15,010 nucleotides of DNA. Source: CAYNLY01 sp964398225. Its GTDB lineage: Bacteria > Pseudomonadota > Zetaproteobacteria > Mariprofundales > Mariprofundaceae. The notes beneath the pieces were generated by a model. It searched no databases and was not told where the DNA came from. It saw only the letters and a list, made by a program, of their open reading frames with translations. The DNA lies in assembly GCA_964398225.1 (NCBI GenBank), contig CAYNLY010000037.1, positions 1-15,010 on the forward strand, in the 5' to 3' direction. A program made the position numbers and the translations under genes. Positions 1 to 6,827 of this stretch are shown here, in pieces (within the stretch, counting starts at the first letter, position 1; each line of letters opens with the position of its first letter).

Positions 1-54
1 GTTCATCGCCGCCAATGGTAGCCTGAGCCGCCGGATCATCCAGCCCCGGCTTGC

Positions 55-82
55 TTGACACTCGACCCTGGCCACCTATCAT
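55..82 (+). promoter_or_regulatory. Sigma70-type promoter of the rpmH operon
   Basis: A perfect -35 box TTGACA (55-60) is followed after 16 bases by TATCAT (77-82), which matches five of six bases of the -10 consensus. Transcription would start near 88-90, about 28 bases before the rpmH start codon. A near-consensus promoter fits a highly expressed ribosomal-protein gene and probably also serves rnpA, yidD and yidC. Bases 1-54 upstream show nothing I can name. In many Proteobacteria dnaA lies divergently just upstream of rpmH, but it cannot be confirmed here. Confidence 0.75.
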
Positions 83-116
83 CCGGCGCCCTTTCGGAAC
101 AGAACAGGAGCAAGCC

Positions 117-251
117 ATGAGTTTCACCTACAAGCCGAGCAGAATCCGTCGCGCCCGCCGTCACGGCTTCCGTGCGCGCATGGCCACCCGGTCCGGCCGT
201 CAGGTGATCAATCGCCGGCGCGCGAAGGGCCGCAAGCGTCTGTCGGCCTGA
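117..251 (+). CDS. rpmH: Large ribosomal subunit protein bL34
   Basis: This 44-residue, very basic protein is L34 of the 50S ribosomal subunit, where it binds 23S rRNA. It begins MSFTYKPSRIRRARRHGFRA, and the pattern of an N-terminal KPS, the RRxRxHGFRARM block and an RRRAKGRKRLSA tail is the L34 signature over its whole length. The ATG at 117 is chosen because an AGGAG ribosome binding site lies at 106-110 and the resulting length is normal for the family. An in-frame TTG at 51 would add 22 unrelated residues and lies upstream of the promoter. It is the first gene of the operon, and its TGA stop overlaps the probable start of rnpA. The L34-RnpA pairing is conserved across bacteria, which makes the call secure. 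Confidence 0.97.
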   Translation: MSFTYKPSRIRRARRHGFRARMATRSGRQVINRRRAKGRKRLSA

Positions 252-598
252 GCTCGGGCGAGCGCTTTCCGCCGTCGTATCGGCTCCGAACCCGTGCCGA
301 TTTCGCGGCGATGCGGGGCGGACGCAGGCTCGTACGCGGCGGGATCCGGATCATCTATCGCAACAACACGCTGAATCATGCCCGTCTGGGTCTGGCCGTA
401 TCCCGTCGCTACGGCACGGCCGTCCGGCGCAACCGTCTGAAGCGGATCCTCCGCGAAGTGTTTCGCCGGCACCCGATCCGCGATCTCGGTGTGGATGTGC
501 TTGCGATGCCGGCCGGCAAAGGAAGCGCGCAGGGCGATCCGGCGGCCGATTTCGCCGAAGCGCTCGATTCCGTGATGCGCAGGATCGCAAAGTCATGA
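248..598 (+). CDS. rnpA: Ribonuclease P protein component
   Basis: This is the protein subunit of RNase P, which helps the catalytic RNA trim the 5' ends of precursor tRNAs. The family signature RRNRLKRILRE is present (residues 60-70 of a 116-residue reading), preceded by ARLGLAVSRRYG as expected. The N-terminus is odd. The first ATG in frame is at 311, but the residues encoded just before it (ERFPPSYRLRTRADFAAM) are exactly the conserved RnpA N-terminus, so translation must start earlier. No ATG, GTG or TTG exists in frame back through rpmH. A CTG at 248 overlaps the rpmH TGA stop and would give 116 residues, close to the E. coli protein (119). I therefore place the start at 248, probably by translational coupling. 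A conservative annotation would use 311 (95 residues). The 3' end overlaps yidD by four bases (ATGA). Confidence 0.9.
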   Translation: MSSGERFPPSYRLRTRADFAAMRGGRRLVRGGIRIIYRNNTLNHARLGLAVSRRYGTAVRRNRLKRILREVFRRHPIRDLGVDVLAMPAGKGSAQGDPAADFAEALDSVMRRIAKS

Positions 599-864
599 AC
601 CCGGTTCGTGCATGGGTTCTTTTTCTGATCCGGGGCTATGCGCGGTATATCTCGCCGATGCTCCCTCCCCGATGCCGCTACGTGCCGACCTGTTCGTCCT
701 ACGCCGAGGAGGCGATCCGGCGCTTCGGAGTCGTCCGCGGTGTTTGGCTTGCCGGCCGTCGTTTGCTACGGTGCCACCCCTTTTCCCGGGGAGGATACGA
801 TCCCGTTCCGGAGCCCGGAGCAATCCGGCAGCGGGCGTCCCGAAACAGTGAGGAGATCAACTGA
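595..864 (+). CDS. yidD: Membrane protein insertion efficiency factor YidD
   Basis: This 89-residue protein belongs to the YidD family (formerly DUF37). Family members lie at the inner face of the cytoplasmic membrane and help YidC-dependent insertion of membrane proteins. The diagnostic block CRYVPTCSSYAEEA is at residues 27-40, with cysteines at 27 and 33 and a third in RCHPFSRGGYDPVP (Cys60). An amphipathic N-terminal stretch (residues 5-20) fits membrane association. The start ATG overlaps the rnpA stop (ATGA), and the TGA stop shares one base with the yidC ATG, so the three genes are translationally coupled. The position between rnpA and yidC is the classical one and supports the assignment. 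Nothing unusual is seen apart from a slightly long polar tail, which is variable in this family. Confidence 0.95.
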   Translation: MNPVRAWVLFLIRGYARYISPMLPPRCRYVPTCSSYAEEAIRRFGVVRGVWLAGRRLLRCHPFSRGGYDPVPEPGAIRQRASRNSEEIN

Positions 865-2444
865 TGGAACAGCGGAACATGGTGCTCGCCTTCGTGCTCT
901 CGATGCTGGTGCTGATCGGCTGGAGCATGCTTTTTCCCGCGCAGTCGCCCGAGCCGACCGGGCAGAGCCCCGCCGAGCAGCCTTCGCAGGCAAAGCAGGA
1001 GGCCGCGGAACCCGCCGCGGGTCCCGCACCGGCGCCGAAGGCAGGACCCAAATCCGGGAACGAGGTTTCGCCGGGGCTTGCCGCGGCCACCCAAGGCAAG
1101 CGTTTCGAGCTCGGCAACGACCTGATCACGATCACCGTGGACGACCGCGGCAAGATCGAGCGCGTGCTGCTGCATCGTTATCGGGAAAGCGTCGATCCCG
1201 ATTCGCCCAGGGTTTCGGTGCTGGGCGCCGAGGACAAACACCGGATGTACGTCAACTCAGGCGTGCTCGGGGCGCGTCTTGAAAAGCCGTTTCGCCTCGT
1301 CGAAAAGAAGCCGGGCCTGCTGGTGCTCGAGGCCGCGGTCGAAGGCGGGCGCATCTGGAGGCGCACGATCGGGCTTGAGCAGGGCAGCTACCAAATCCGG
1401 ATCCGCGACCGGATTCTCGGTGGCGGCGGGCTGAAGCTGTATACCCAGGCGGTCGAGCAGCATCCGGATCGCAAGAAGAACACCTTCTACGAGCATGTCG
1501 GGCCGATCGCCCTGATCAACGACAAGCTGACCGAGGTCGACTACGACGAACTCGACGAAAAGGGCGCGATTCGCACGGCATCCGTCGGCGGCTGGATCGG
1601 GATCATGAACCGCTACTTCATCGCGGCGATCCTCGCACAGAAGGGGCAGGACTATCCGTTTTTCTTCAAGAGCGACGGCCGTTCCTATCAGGCCGGTCTG
1701 ATCGACGACGGCAGACTCGACGGCCGCGATCAGGTGTTCGAAACCACGCTGTTTGTGGGCCCCAAGTCCATCCCGCTGCTCAAGACGCTGGGCGTGGGGC
1801 TTGAGCGTTCGGTCGATTTCGGATGGTTTGCGTTCATCGCAAAGCCCCTGCACAGCTTTCTGCTGTGGCTGCACGACTACATCCCGAACTACGGCTTTTG
1901 CATCATCGTGCTCGTCATTCTGATCAAGCTTCTGTTCTTCTGGCCGACCCAGAAGTCGTACGAGTCGATGGCGGCGATGCGCAAGCTGCAGCCGGAACTG
2001 ATGCGGCTGAAGGAACTGTACGGCGACGATCGCCAGCGCATGAGCCAGGAAATGATGGAGCTGTACCGGAAACACAAGGTGAATCCGCTCGGCGGATGCC
2101 TGCCGATCATGGTTCAGATTCCGGTGTTCTTTGCGCTCTACAAGGTGCTTCTGATGTCGATCGAGATGCGCCAGGCGCCGTTCATCGGCTGGATCCGGGA
2201 CATGAGCGTGCAGGATCCGTACTTCGTTCTGCCGGTGCTGATGGGCCTTTCGATGTACGTGCAGCAGAAGCTCAATCCGCAGCCGACCGATCCCACCCAG
2301 GCGAAGGTGATGCAGTTCTTGCCGGCGATCTTTACGGTGATGTTCCTGTTCTTCCCGGCCGGACTCGTGCTCTACTGGCTGGTGAACAACATCCTGTCCA
2401 TCGCCCAGCAGTGGTATGTGCTCAAGGTGCGAAAGGCGATCTGA
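864..2444 (+). CDS. yidC: Membrane protein insertase YidC
   Basis: YidC inserts and folds inner-membrane proteins, alone or with the Sec translocon. At 526 residues it is normal for a Gram-negative YidC. An N-terminal transmembrane segment lies at residues 6-25, followed by a Pro/Ala/Gln-rich linker. The large periplasmic domain follows to about residue 318. The conserved five-helix Oxa1-type core fills the C-terminal third, with KVNPLGGCLPIMVQIPVFFALYK, RQAPFIGWIRDMS and the final LVLYWLVNNILSIAQQ. Lys355 stands where E. coli has Arg366 in the hydrophilic groove. Lysine there is, to my knowledge, a common substitution. The next landmark reads FFWPTQKSYESM, so the usual proline is shifted by one position. 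AGGAG at 851-855 precedes the ATG. It is the last gene of the rpmH unit, and 27 bases separate it from mnmE. Confidence 0.97.
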   Translation: MEQRNMVLAFVLSMLVLIGWSMLFPAQSPEPTGQSPAEQPSQAKQEAAEPAAGPAPAPKAGPKSGNEVSPGLAAATQGKRFELGNDLITITVDDRGKIERVLLHRYRESVDPDSPRVSVLGAEDKHRMYVNSGVLGARLEKPFRLVEKKPGLLVLEAAVEGGRIWRRTIGLEQGSYQIRIRDRILGGGGLKLYTQAVEQHPDRKKNTFYEHVGPIALINDKLTEVDYDELDEKGAIRTASVGGWIGIMNRYFIAAILAQKGQDYPFFFKSDGRSYQAGLIDDGRLDGRDQVFETTLFVGPKSIPLLKTLGVGLERSVDFGWFAFIAKPLHSFLLWLHDYIPNYGFCIIVLVILIKLLFFWPTQKSYESMAAMRKLQPELMRLKELYGDDRQRMSQEMMELYRKHKVNPLGGCLPIMVQIPVFFALYKVLLMSIEMRQAPFIGWIRDMSVQDPYFVLPVLMGLSMYVQQKLNPQPTDPTQAKVMQFLPAIFTVMFLFFPAGLVLYWLVNNILSIAQQWYVLKVRKAI

Positions 2445-2471
2445 GGCGGATGCGCCGGCCGCTCTAGATCA

Positions 2472-3794
2472 ATGACGATCGCGGCCATCGCCACCCCTCC
2501 CGGACGCGGTGGCATCGGGGTGATCCGCATTTCCGGGCCCGCGGCGCGAACGATTGCCCGGAAACTGACCGGAAAAGCGGAGTTCGAGCCAAGGCGGGCG
2601 CACCTCGCCCGTTTTCTCGATGCCGAGGGAAACGTGCTGGATCAGGGCCTGCTGATCTGGTTTCCGGCCCCCGGCTCCTACACCGGTGAGGACGTCGTCG
2701 AGCTTCACGGTCATGGCAGCCCGGTCATGCTTCGGGCGCTTCTGGAACGCATCTTCGATCTTGGCGCGCGACCGGCGAAGCCGGGGGAGTTCACCCGCAG
2801 GGCCGTCGAGAACGGGAAGATGGATCTGTCGCAGGCCGAGGCGGTCGCCGCATGCATCGATGCCGCCACCGAGCGGGCCGGCAGGCTTGCGCTCCGGCAG
2901 CTTTCCGGCGCCTTCGGCCGGCGTATCGAGCGCCTGATGGACGAGCTCACCGGGCTTGTCGCGCTGCTGGAGGCAAGCCTCGATTTTTCCGAGGAGGACC
3001 TCCCCCCACTGTATTTCGACGATCTTCGCAAGCGGATGCGAACCCGGATTCTGGAACCCATCGATGCGATGCTGGCCTCGGCGCCCATCGGCGAGCGGCT
3101 GTTTGCCGGGGCCACGGTGGCGATTCTCGGTCAGCCCAACGTCGGCAAGTCGAGCCTGCTGAATCGCCTGGCCGGACGGGAGCGCGCAATCGTCAGCGAG
3201 ATTCCGGGCACCACGCGCGACGTGCTGGAGGCGGACTTCGAAATCCGGGGGATTCCCGTGCGGCTGGTGGACACGGCCGGCATCCGTGCGCAGGCGGATG
3301 CGATCGAGCGCGAGGGCATCCGGCGCGCGCTCGGCACGGCAAGAACCGCCGATCTCGTGCTGTGGGTCGCCGATGCGACCCGGCCGGAAACCTGGGAGGT
3401 GGAAGCATCCGATTCGCTGCGCGTGGATCTGCGCGTGATGAACAAGATGGATGCGGTGCGGTCCGGATTCGAGCCGCCGTCCGAATGGCTGGCGGTGTCG
3501 GCGCGCACCGGCGACGGGGTGGATGCGCTGATCGAGGAAATGGCGACTCGCCTTGGGGACATGCCGCTGCACGATGAGGATGCGGTGGTCACCCGCAGGC
3601 GCCACCGTCTGGCGCTGGAGCAGGCGCGCGCCCTGCTCGTCGAGGGCGAAGGGCTGCTGGGTGACGAAAGCCGTCTGGAACTCGTGGCCGACTGCTGGCG
3701 GCGCGCATGGTCGAATCTCGCGGAGATCCTGGGCATGGGGGATGTGGAGCACATTCTTGATCGCGTCTTCGCCGATTTCTGCATCGGAAAATAA
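2472..3794 (+). CDS. mnmE: tRNA uridine-5-carboxymethylaminomethyl GTPase MnmE
   Basis: MnmE, with MnmG, modifies position 5 of the wobble uridine (U34) in certain tRNAs. It uses a tetrahydrofolate one-carbon unit and potassium-dependent GTP hydrolysis. The 440-residue protein shows the whole family pattern. The N-terminal folate-binding domain begins TIAAIATPPGRGGIG. The G domain inserted in the helical domain has GQPNVGKSS (220-228), GTTRD (246-250), DTAG (267-270), NKMD (324-327) and SAR (343-345). A glutamate at 279 matches the catalytic Glu282 of E. coli. The C-terminus is CIGK with the essential cysteine. The start is the only candidate, since no earlier start codon occurs in frame after the yidC stop. 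It lacks a clear ribosome binding site, so read-through coupling with yidC is possible. Its partner mnmG is separated from it by cbbP. Confidence 0.97.
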   Translation: MTIAAIATPPGRGGIGVIRISGPAARTIARKLTGKAEFEPRRAHLARFLDAEGNVLDQGLLIWFPAPGSYTGEDVVELHGHGSPVMLRALLERIFDLGARPAKPGEFTRRAVENGKMDLSQAEAVAACIDAATERAGRLALRQLSGAFGRRIERLMDELTGLVALLEASLDFSEEDLPPLYFDDLRKRMRTRILEPIDAMLASAPIGERLFAGATVAILGQPNVGKSSLLNRLAGRERAIVSEIPGTTRDVLEADFEIRGIPVRLVDTAGIRAQADAIEREGIRRALGTARTADLVLWVADATRPETWEVEASDSLRVDLRVMNKMDAVRSGFEPPSEWLAVSARTGDGVDALIEEMATRLGDMPLHDEDAVVTRRRHRLALEQARALLVEGEGLLGDESRLELVADCWRRAWSNLAEILGMGDVEHILDRVFADFCIGK

Positions 3795-3847
3795 TCGGTA
3801 TTTCAAGGACTTGAGCCGAACATTGGCGGAGGAGGGCGGAATTTTCC

Positions 3848-3876
3848 TTGAAACGGCCCTTCCGCTTGCCGATAAT
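3848..3876 (+). promoter_or_regulatory. Predicted sigma70-type promoter of cbbP
   Basis: TTGAAA (3848-3853) and GATAAT (3871-3876) are separated by 17 bases, and each hexamer has one mismatch to consensus. The start of transcription would fall near 3883, giving a leader of about 97 bases before cbbP. This is the best promoter in the 185-base gap between mnmE and cbbP. An imperfect inverted repeat GGAA-TT-TTCC (3838-3847) touches the -35 box, and TCAA-GGAC-TTGA lies at 3803-3814. Either might be an operator for a LysR-type regulator such as CbbR, but the match is too weak to call. Confidence 0.65.
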
Positions 3877-3914
3877 GCCCGTCCGTTTCCAGAGGAAAAC
3901 GAAGCAAGGAGGGG

Positions 3915-3944
3915 ATGGCCGCGTTTCGACGGACTGATCCCTAA
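3915..3944 (+). CDS. Possible 9-codon leader ORF upstream of cbbP
   Basis: Inside the predicted cbbP leader an AAGGAGG sequence (3906-3912) is followed by ATG and a nine-residue reading, MAAFRRTDP, ending at TAA (3942-3944). The Shine-Dalgarno match is excellent, but its spacing to the ATG is only two bases, shorter than the usual five to nine. Translation is therefore uncertain. The sequence has no run of one amino acid that would mark a classical attenuator peptide, and I see no clear hairpin pair around it. It could equally be a chance purine-rich stretch. Recorded because it would sit on the cbbP mRNA about 35 bases before the true start. Confidence 0.2.
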   Translation: MAAFRRTDP

Positions 3945-3979
3945 CTTATTGGAAAATAAAGCATTTCAGGGAGGAGTCC

Positions 3980-4846
3980 ATGTCTGTCAAGCACCCTGTG
4001 ATTTCGGTGACCGGTTCCAGCGGTGCCGGAACGAGCACCGCGAAGATCGCGATGGAGCACCTGTTCCGCCGCGAGAAGGTGACTGCGGCCATTGTCGAAG
4101 GCGATTGCTTCCATCGCTACGACCGGTACGAGTTCCGCGAGAAGGCCAAGGAATACGCGGCCAAGGGCAAGCGCCTGAGCCATTTCTCGGATGAGGCGAA
4201 TCTGTTCGACAAGATCGCCGAGCTGTTCAAGTCGTACGGCGAGACGGGCAAGGGCCTGGCTCGGAACTACGTTCACGACGAGGAAGAAGCCAAGATCTAC
4301 GGCGTGGAGCCCGGGCGGTTCACCGAATGGCGCGAGATCGGCGAGGGATCGGATCTGCTGTTCTACGAGGGCCTGCACGGTGCGATCGAGGAGGCTCGCC
4401 CGTATGTGGATCTGAGCATCGGCATCGTGCCGGTCGTGAACCTGGAGTGGATCCAGAAGATTCATCGGGACACGGCGATGCGCGGCTATTCGACCGAAGC
4501 GGTGATCGAAAACATCCTGCAGCGCATGCACGACTACGTGCACTTCATCACGCCGCAGTTCACCTACACCGACATCAACTTCCAGCGCGTCCCGCTGGTG
4601 GATACGTCCAATCCGTTCATCGCGCGCGATGTGCCGACGCCGGACGAAAGCCTTGTCGTCATCCGCGTGCGTCAGCCGGAGAAGTGGGGCATCGACTTCC
4701 CGTGGCTGCTGTCGATGCTGAAGGACTCGTTCATGAGCCGCCGCAACACGATCGTCGTGCCGGCGGGCAAGATGGTTCTGGCCATGGAACTGATCCTTGC
4801 GCCGATCCTGCACGAGATGCTGGAGAAAAAGCGCAAGGCTAGCTGA
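3980..4846 (+). CDS. cbbP: Phosphoribulokinase
   Basis: This enzyme phosphorylates ribulose 5-phosphate with ATP to ribulose 1,5-bisphosphate, the substrate of Rubisco in the Calvin-Benson-Bassham cycle. The 288-residue protein is of the short proteobacterial type. The P-loop GSSGAGTST is at residues 12-20 and VEGDCFHRY at 39-47 carries the aspartate expected as catalytic base. Further conserved blocks are LFYEGLHG, VNLEWIQKIHRD, ITPQF, NFQRVPLVDTSNPF and GIDFPWLL. GGAGG (3970-3974) supports the ATG. Gene symbols cbbP and prk are both used. It has its own promoter and terminator, and its codon choice looks strongly biased, as in highly expressed genes. E. coli carries a related PrkB without a Calvin cycle, so the autotrophic role is inferred; no Rubisco gene is in view. 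Its place between mnmE and mnmG is unusual. Confidence 0.95.
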   Translation: MSVKHPVISVTGSSGAGTSTAKIAMEHLFRREKVTAAIVEGDCFHRYDRYEFREKAKEYAAKGKRLSHFSDEANLFDKIAELFKSYGETGKGLARNYVHDEEEAKIYGVEPGRFTEWREIGEGSDLLFYEGLHGAIEEARPYVDLSIGIVPVVNLEWIQKIHRDTAMRGYSTEAVIENILQRMHDYVHFITPQFTYTDINFQRVPLVDTSNPFIARDVPTPDESLVVIRVRQPEKWGIDFPWLLSMLKDSFMSRRNTIVVPAGKMVLAMELILAPILHEMLEKKRKAS

Positions 4847-4866
4847 GGACCGCAGCCTTGTTTCGC

Positions 4867-4891
4867 GGGGGCGCACAAGCGCCCCCTTTTT
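4867..4891 (+). terminator. Rho-independent terminator after cbbP
   Basis: A perfect 8-bp stem GGGGGCGC / GCGCCCCC (4867-4874 and 4879-4886) closes a four-base loop ACAA and is followed directly by five T (4887-4891). It lies 20 bases after the cbbP stop. This is a textbook intrinsic terminator and isolates cbbP from mnmG, which must then have its own promoter. Confidence 0.93.
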
Positions 4892-4896
4892 CATGC

Positions 4897-4925
4897 TGGC
4901 CAGCCGCGCGGTGCGGGCTTACGAT
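4897..4925 (+). promoter_or_regulatory. Weak candidate promoter of mnmG
   Basis: After the cbbP terminator only about 43 bases remain before the ATG of mnmG, so a promoter is expected there. The best candidate is TGGCCA (4897-4902), 17 bases, then TACGAT (4920-4925), each four of six to consensus. Transcription would begin near 4932. That leaves almost no leader for an ATG start at 4935 but about 20 bases for the GTG at 4953. Low confidence, because weak matches of this kind occur by chance. Confidence 0.3.
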
Positions 4926-4934
4926 TGCGCCGCG

Positions 4935-6827
4935 ATGGGCAAGGCGTTTCACGTGAAACATCCGGATGCCGTGGATGTGCTCGTCATCGGGGCGGGCCAC
5001 GCCGGCTGCGAAGCCGCCTGGGCTGCGGCGCGCCGGGGCGCCCGCGTCCGCCTTCTGACGCAGAATCTCGATACGATCGCCAAGATGTCCTGCAATCCGG
5101 CCATCGGCGGGATCGGCAAGGGCCACCTCGTGCACGAGATCGACGCGATGGGCGGGCTGATGGGCGAGGTTGCGGACGCCTCCGCGCTTCAGTATCGGAT
5201 TCTGAATCGCCGCAAGGGCCCGGCCGTTCGGGCCACGCGCGCGCAGTGCGACCGCCGCCGCTACCACATGGAGATGCGCGCGCGCCTCGACCGCGACCCC
5301 CGCATCCAGCTTCACCAGGGCACGGCGCTTCAGCTCGTGTTCGAAGGGGATGCCGTGGCCGGCGCGATCGACGATCTGGGGGTTGTTCATTCCGCCCGGG
5401 CGGTCGTGCTGACCACGGGAACCTTCCTCTCCGGGCTCATTCATGTTGGAGAGCGGACGATTCCCGCCGGACGGGCGGGCGATCCGCCGGTGCTGGGGCT
5501 GACCGACGAGCTCTACCGGCGCGAATTCCGGCTGGGACGGCTCAAGACCGGCACGCCGCCCCGCCTGGACGGGCGCAGCATCAACTGGCAGCGGCTGGAG
5601 CCCCAGCCCGGAGACGAGGATGCGCTTCCGTTTTCCTGGAAGACCGAGCGCCTTCCGGAGCGGCAGCTTCCGTGCGCGATTACGAGGACGAACGCGCGCA
5701 CGCACGAGATCATCCGGGCCAACCTGTCGCGCTCGGCGATGTACGGTGGCCGGATCCAGAGCGTCGGGCCCCGCTATTGCCCGAGCATCGAGGACAAGAT
5801 CGTCCGCTTTGCCCACAAGGACAGCCATCAGATCTTTCTGGAGCCCGAAGGCTGGGACCATGCCGAAGTCTATCCCAACGGGATTTCGACCTCGCTGCCG
5901 GTGGATGTGCAGTGGGAGCTGGTGCGCTCGATCCAGGGTCTGGAACAGGCGCGGATTCTTCGGCCCGGCTATGCGATCGAATACGACTATGTGGAACCCA
6001 CCGAACTGCATCCGTGGCTGGAAACGAAACGCGTCCGGGGTTTGTTCCATGCCGGTCAGATCAACGGCACGACGGGCTACGAGGAGGCCGCGGCCCAGGG
6101 GCTTCTCGCCGGCATCAATGCGGCCGCCGTGGCGCTTGAACTTGAGCGCTGGGTGCCGCTCCGGGACGAGGCCTACCTGGGCGTAATGGTGGATGATCTG
6201 ACGACCCGCGGCGTGACCGAGCCCTACCGGATGTTTACCTCCCGGGCCGAGTTCCGCCTGCATCTCAGGGAGGACAACGCCGATTTGCGCCTGGGCGAGC
6301 ATGCCGCGCGGCTGGGCCTGTGGACCGAAAAGGAGCGCGAGGCGCGCAAGATGCGCGCGGAGCGAATCGAGGCTGCGATGAAGCGGCTTACGCAAACGAC
6401 GATCGGCACGGGCGAAGCCTGGCGCAAGCGCCTGGAAACCCATGGCCTGCCCCTGCCGGCGCAGGCGATCGGGTTCGTGGGCTATTGCCATCGGGCCGAC
6501 GTCGATCCGCGGCGGGCGCTGGCGATGATCGGGGGCTATGAGGACTGGTCCGAGCGGGATCGGCGGACGCTGCTTTCGATGCTTCATTACGAGGGTTATC
6601 TGGACAAGCAGGAAGACGAGGTGCGCCGGTTCCGGGCGCTGGAAACCCGGGAGCTTCCCGAGGATCTCGATTTTGAATCGGTGCCCGGCCTGAGCACCGA
6701 GTGCCGGCAGAGGCTCAAGGAAATCCGTCCGCGCACGCTCGGCCAGGCGGCGCGCATCTCCGGGGTCACGCCCGCGGCGATCACCGCGCTGATGCTGCAC
6801 CTGAATCACAGGCATGCCGGCGCTTGA
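4935..6827 (+). CDS. mnmG: tRNA uridine-5-carboxymethylaminomethyl modification protein MnmG (GidA)
   Basis: MnmG is the FAD- and NADH-using partner of MnmE in wobble-uridine modification of tRNA. The FAD-binding GAGHAG is at residues 19-24 and SCNPAIGGIGKGH at 51-63 with a conserved cysteine. A second conserved cysteine is in RYCPSIEDK (Cys282), TGTFLSGL is present, and the C-terminus is TLGQAARISGVTPAAITALM. From ATG 4935 the length is 630, against 629 in E. coli. The start is uncertain. A GTG at 4953 gives VKHPDAVDVLVIGAG, which lines up residue for residue with the E. coli start MFYPDPFDVIIIGGG. It has AAGG eight bases upstream, whereas 4935 has no ribosome binding site. A parS site overlaps this region. 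The 3' end overlaps rsmG by 14 bases. Confidence 0.96.
   Translation: MGKAFHVKHPDAVDVLVIGAGHAGCEAAWAAARRGARVRLLTQNLDTIAKMSCNPAIGGIGKGHLVHEIDAMGGLMGEVADASALQYRILNRRKGPAVRATRAQCDRRRYHMEMRARLDRDPRIQLHQGTALQLVFEGDAVAGAIDDLGVVHSARAVVLTTGTFLSGLIHVGERTIPAGRAGDPPVLGLTDELYRREFRLGRLKTGTPPRLDGRSINWQRLEPQPGDEDALPFSWKTERLPERQLPCAITRTNARTHEIIRANLSRSAMYGGRIQSVGPRYCPSIEDKIVRFAHKDSHQIFLEPEGWDHAEVYPNGISTSLPVDVQWELVRSIQGLEQARILRPGYAIEYDYVEPTELHPWLETKRVRGLFHAGQINGTTGYEEAAAQGLLAGINAAAVALELERWVPLRDEAYLGVMVDDLTTRGVTEPYRMFTSRAEFRLHLREDNADLRLGEHAARLGLWTEKEREARKMRAERIEAAMKRLTQTTIGTGEAWRKRLETHGLPLPAQAIGFVGYCHRADVDPRRALAMIGGYEDWSERDRRTLLSMLHYEGYLDKQEDEVRRFRALETRELPEDLDFESVPGLSTECRQRLKEIRPRTLGQAARISGVTPAAITALMLHLNHRHAGA
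4945..4960. promoter_or_regulatory. parS centromere site, copy 1 (inside the mnmG start)
   Basis: CGTTTCACGTGAAACA contains the perfect 14-bp palindrome GTTTCACGTGAAAC and matches 15 of 16 bases of the chromosomal parS consensus TGTTTCACGTGAAACA bound by ParB. It encodes the FHVKH of the MnmG N-terminus. ParB loads here and spreads along DNA for origin segregation. parA and parB, about 2.4 to 4 kb downstream, support the call. Confidence 0.93.

Noticed and set aside
1..6. GTTCAT at the left edge as a minus-strand ATG start of dnaA
   Set aside because: dnaA is often divergent from rpmH, but only one or two codons would be in view and no ribosome binding site is seen, so it cannot be supported.
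2445..2471. Possible terminator between yidC and mnmE
   Set aside because: Only a four-base GGCG/CGCC stem can be drawn and there is no T run.
2469..3806. A 445-codon open frame on the minus strand across mnmE
   Set aside because: Same reason: shadow of a conserved gene, no family motifs, and His/Pro/Arg-rich composition typical of antisense frames.
3798..3847. CbbR operator upstream of cbbP
   Set aside because: Short imperfect inverted repeats are present, but they do not fit a LysR T-N11-A core well enough to annotate, and no cbbR gene is adjacent.
4839..6815. A 658-codon open frame on the minus strand across mnmG
   Set aside because: It is antisense to a clear mnmG. GC-rich codon usage leaves the opposite strand open, and the translation shows no recognisable domain.
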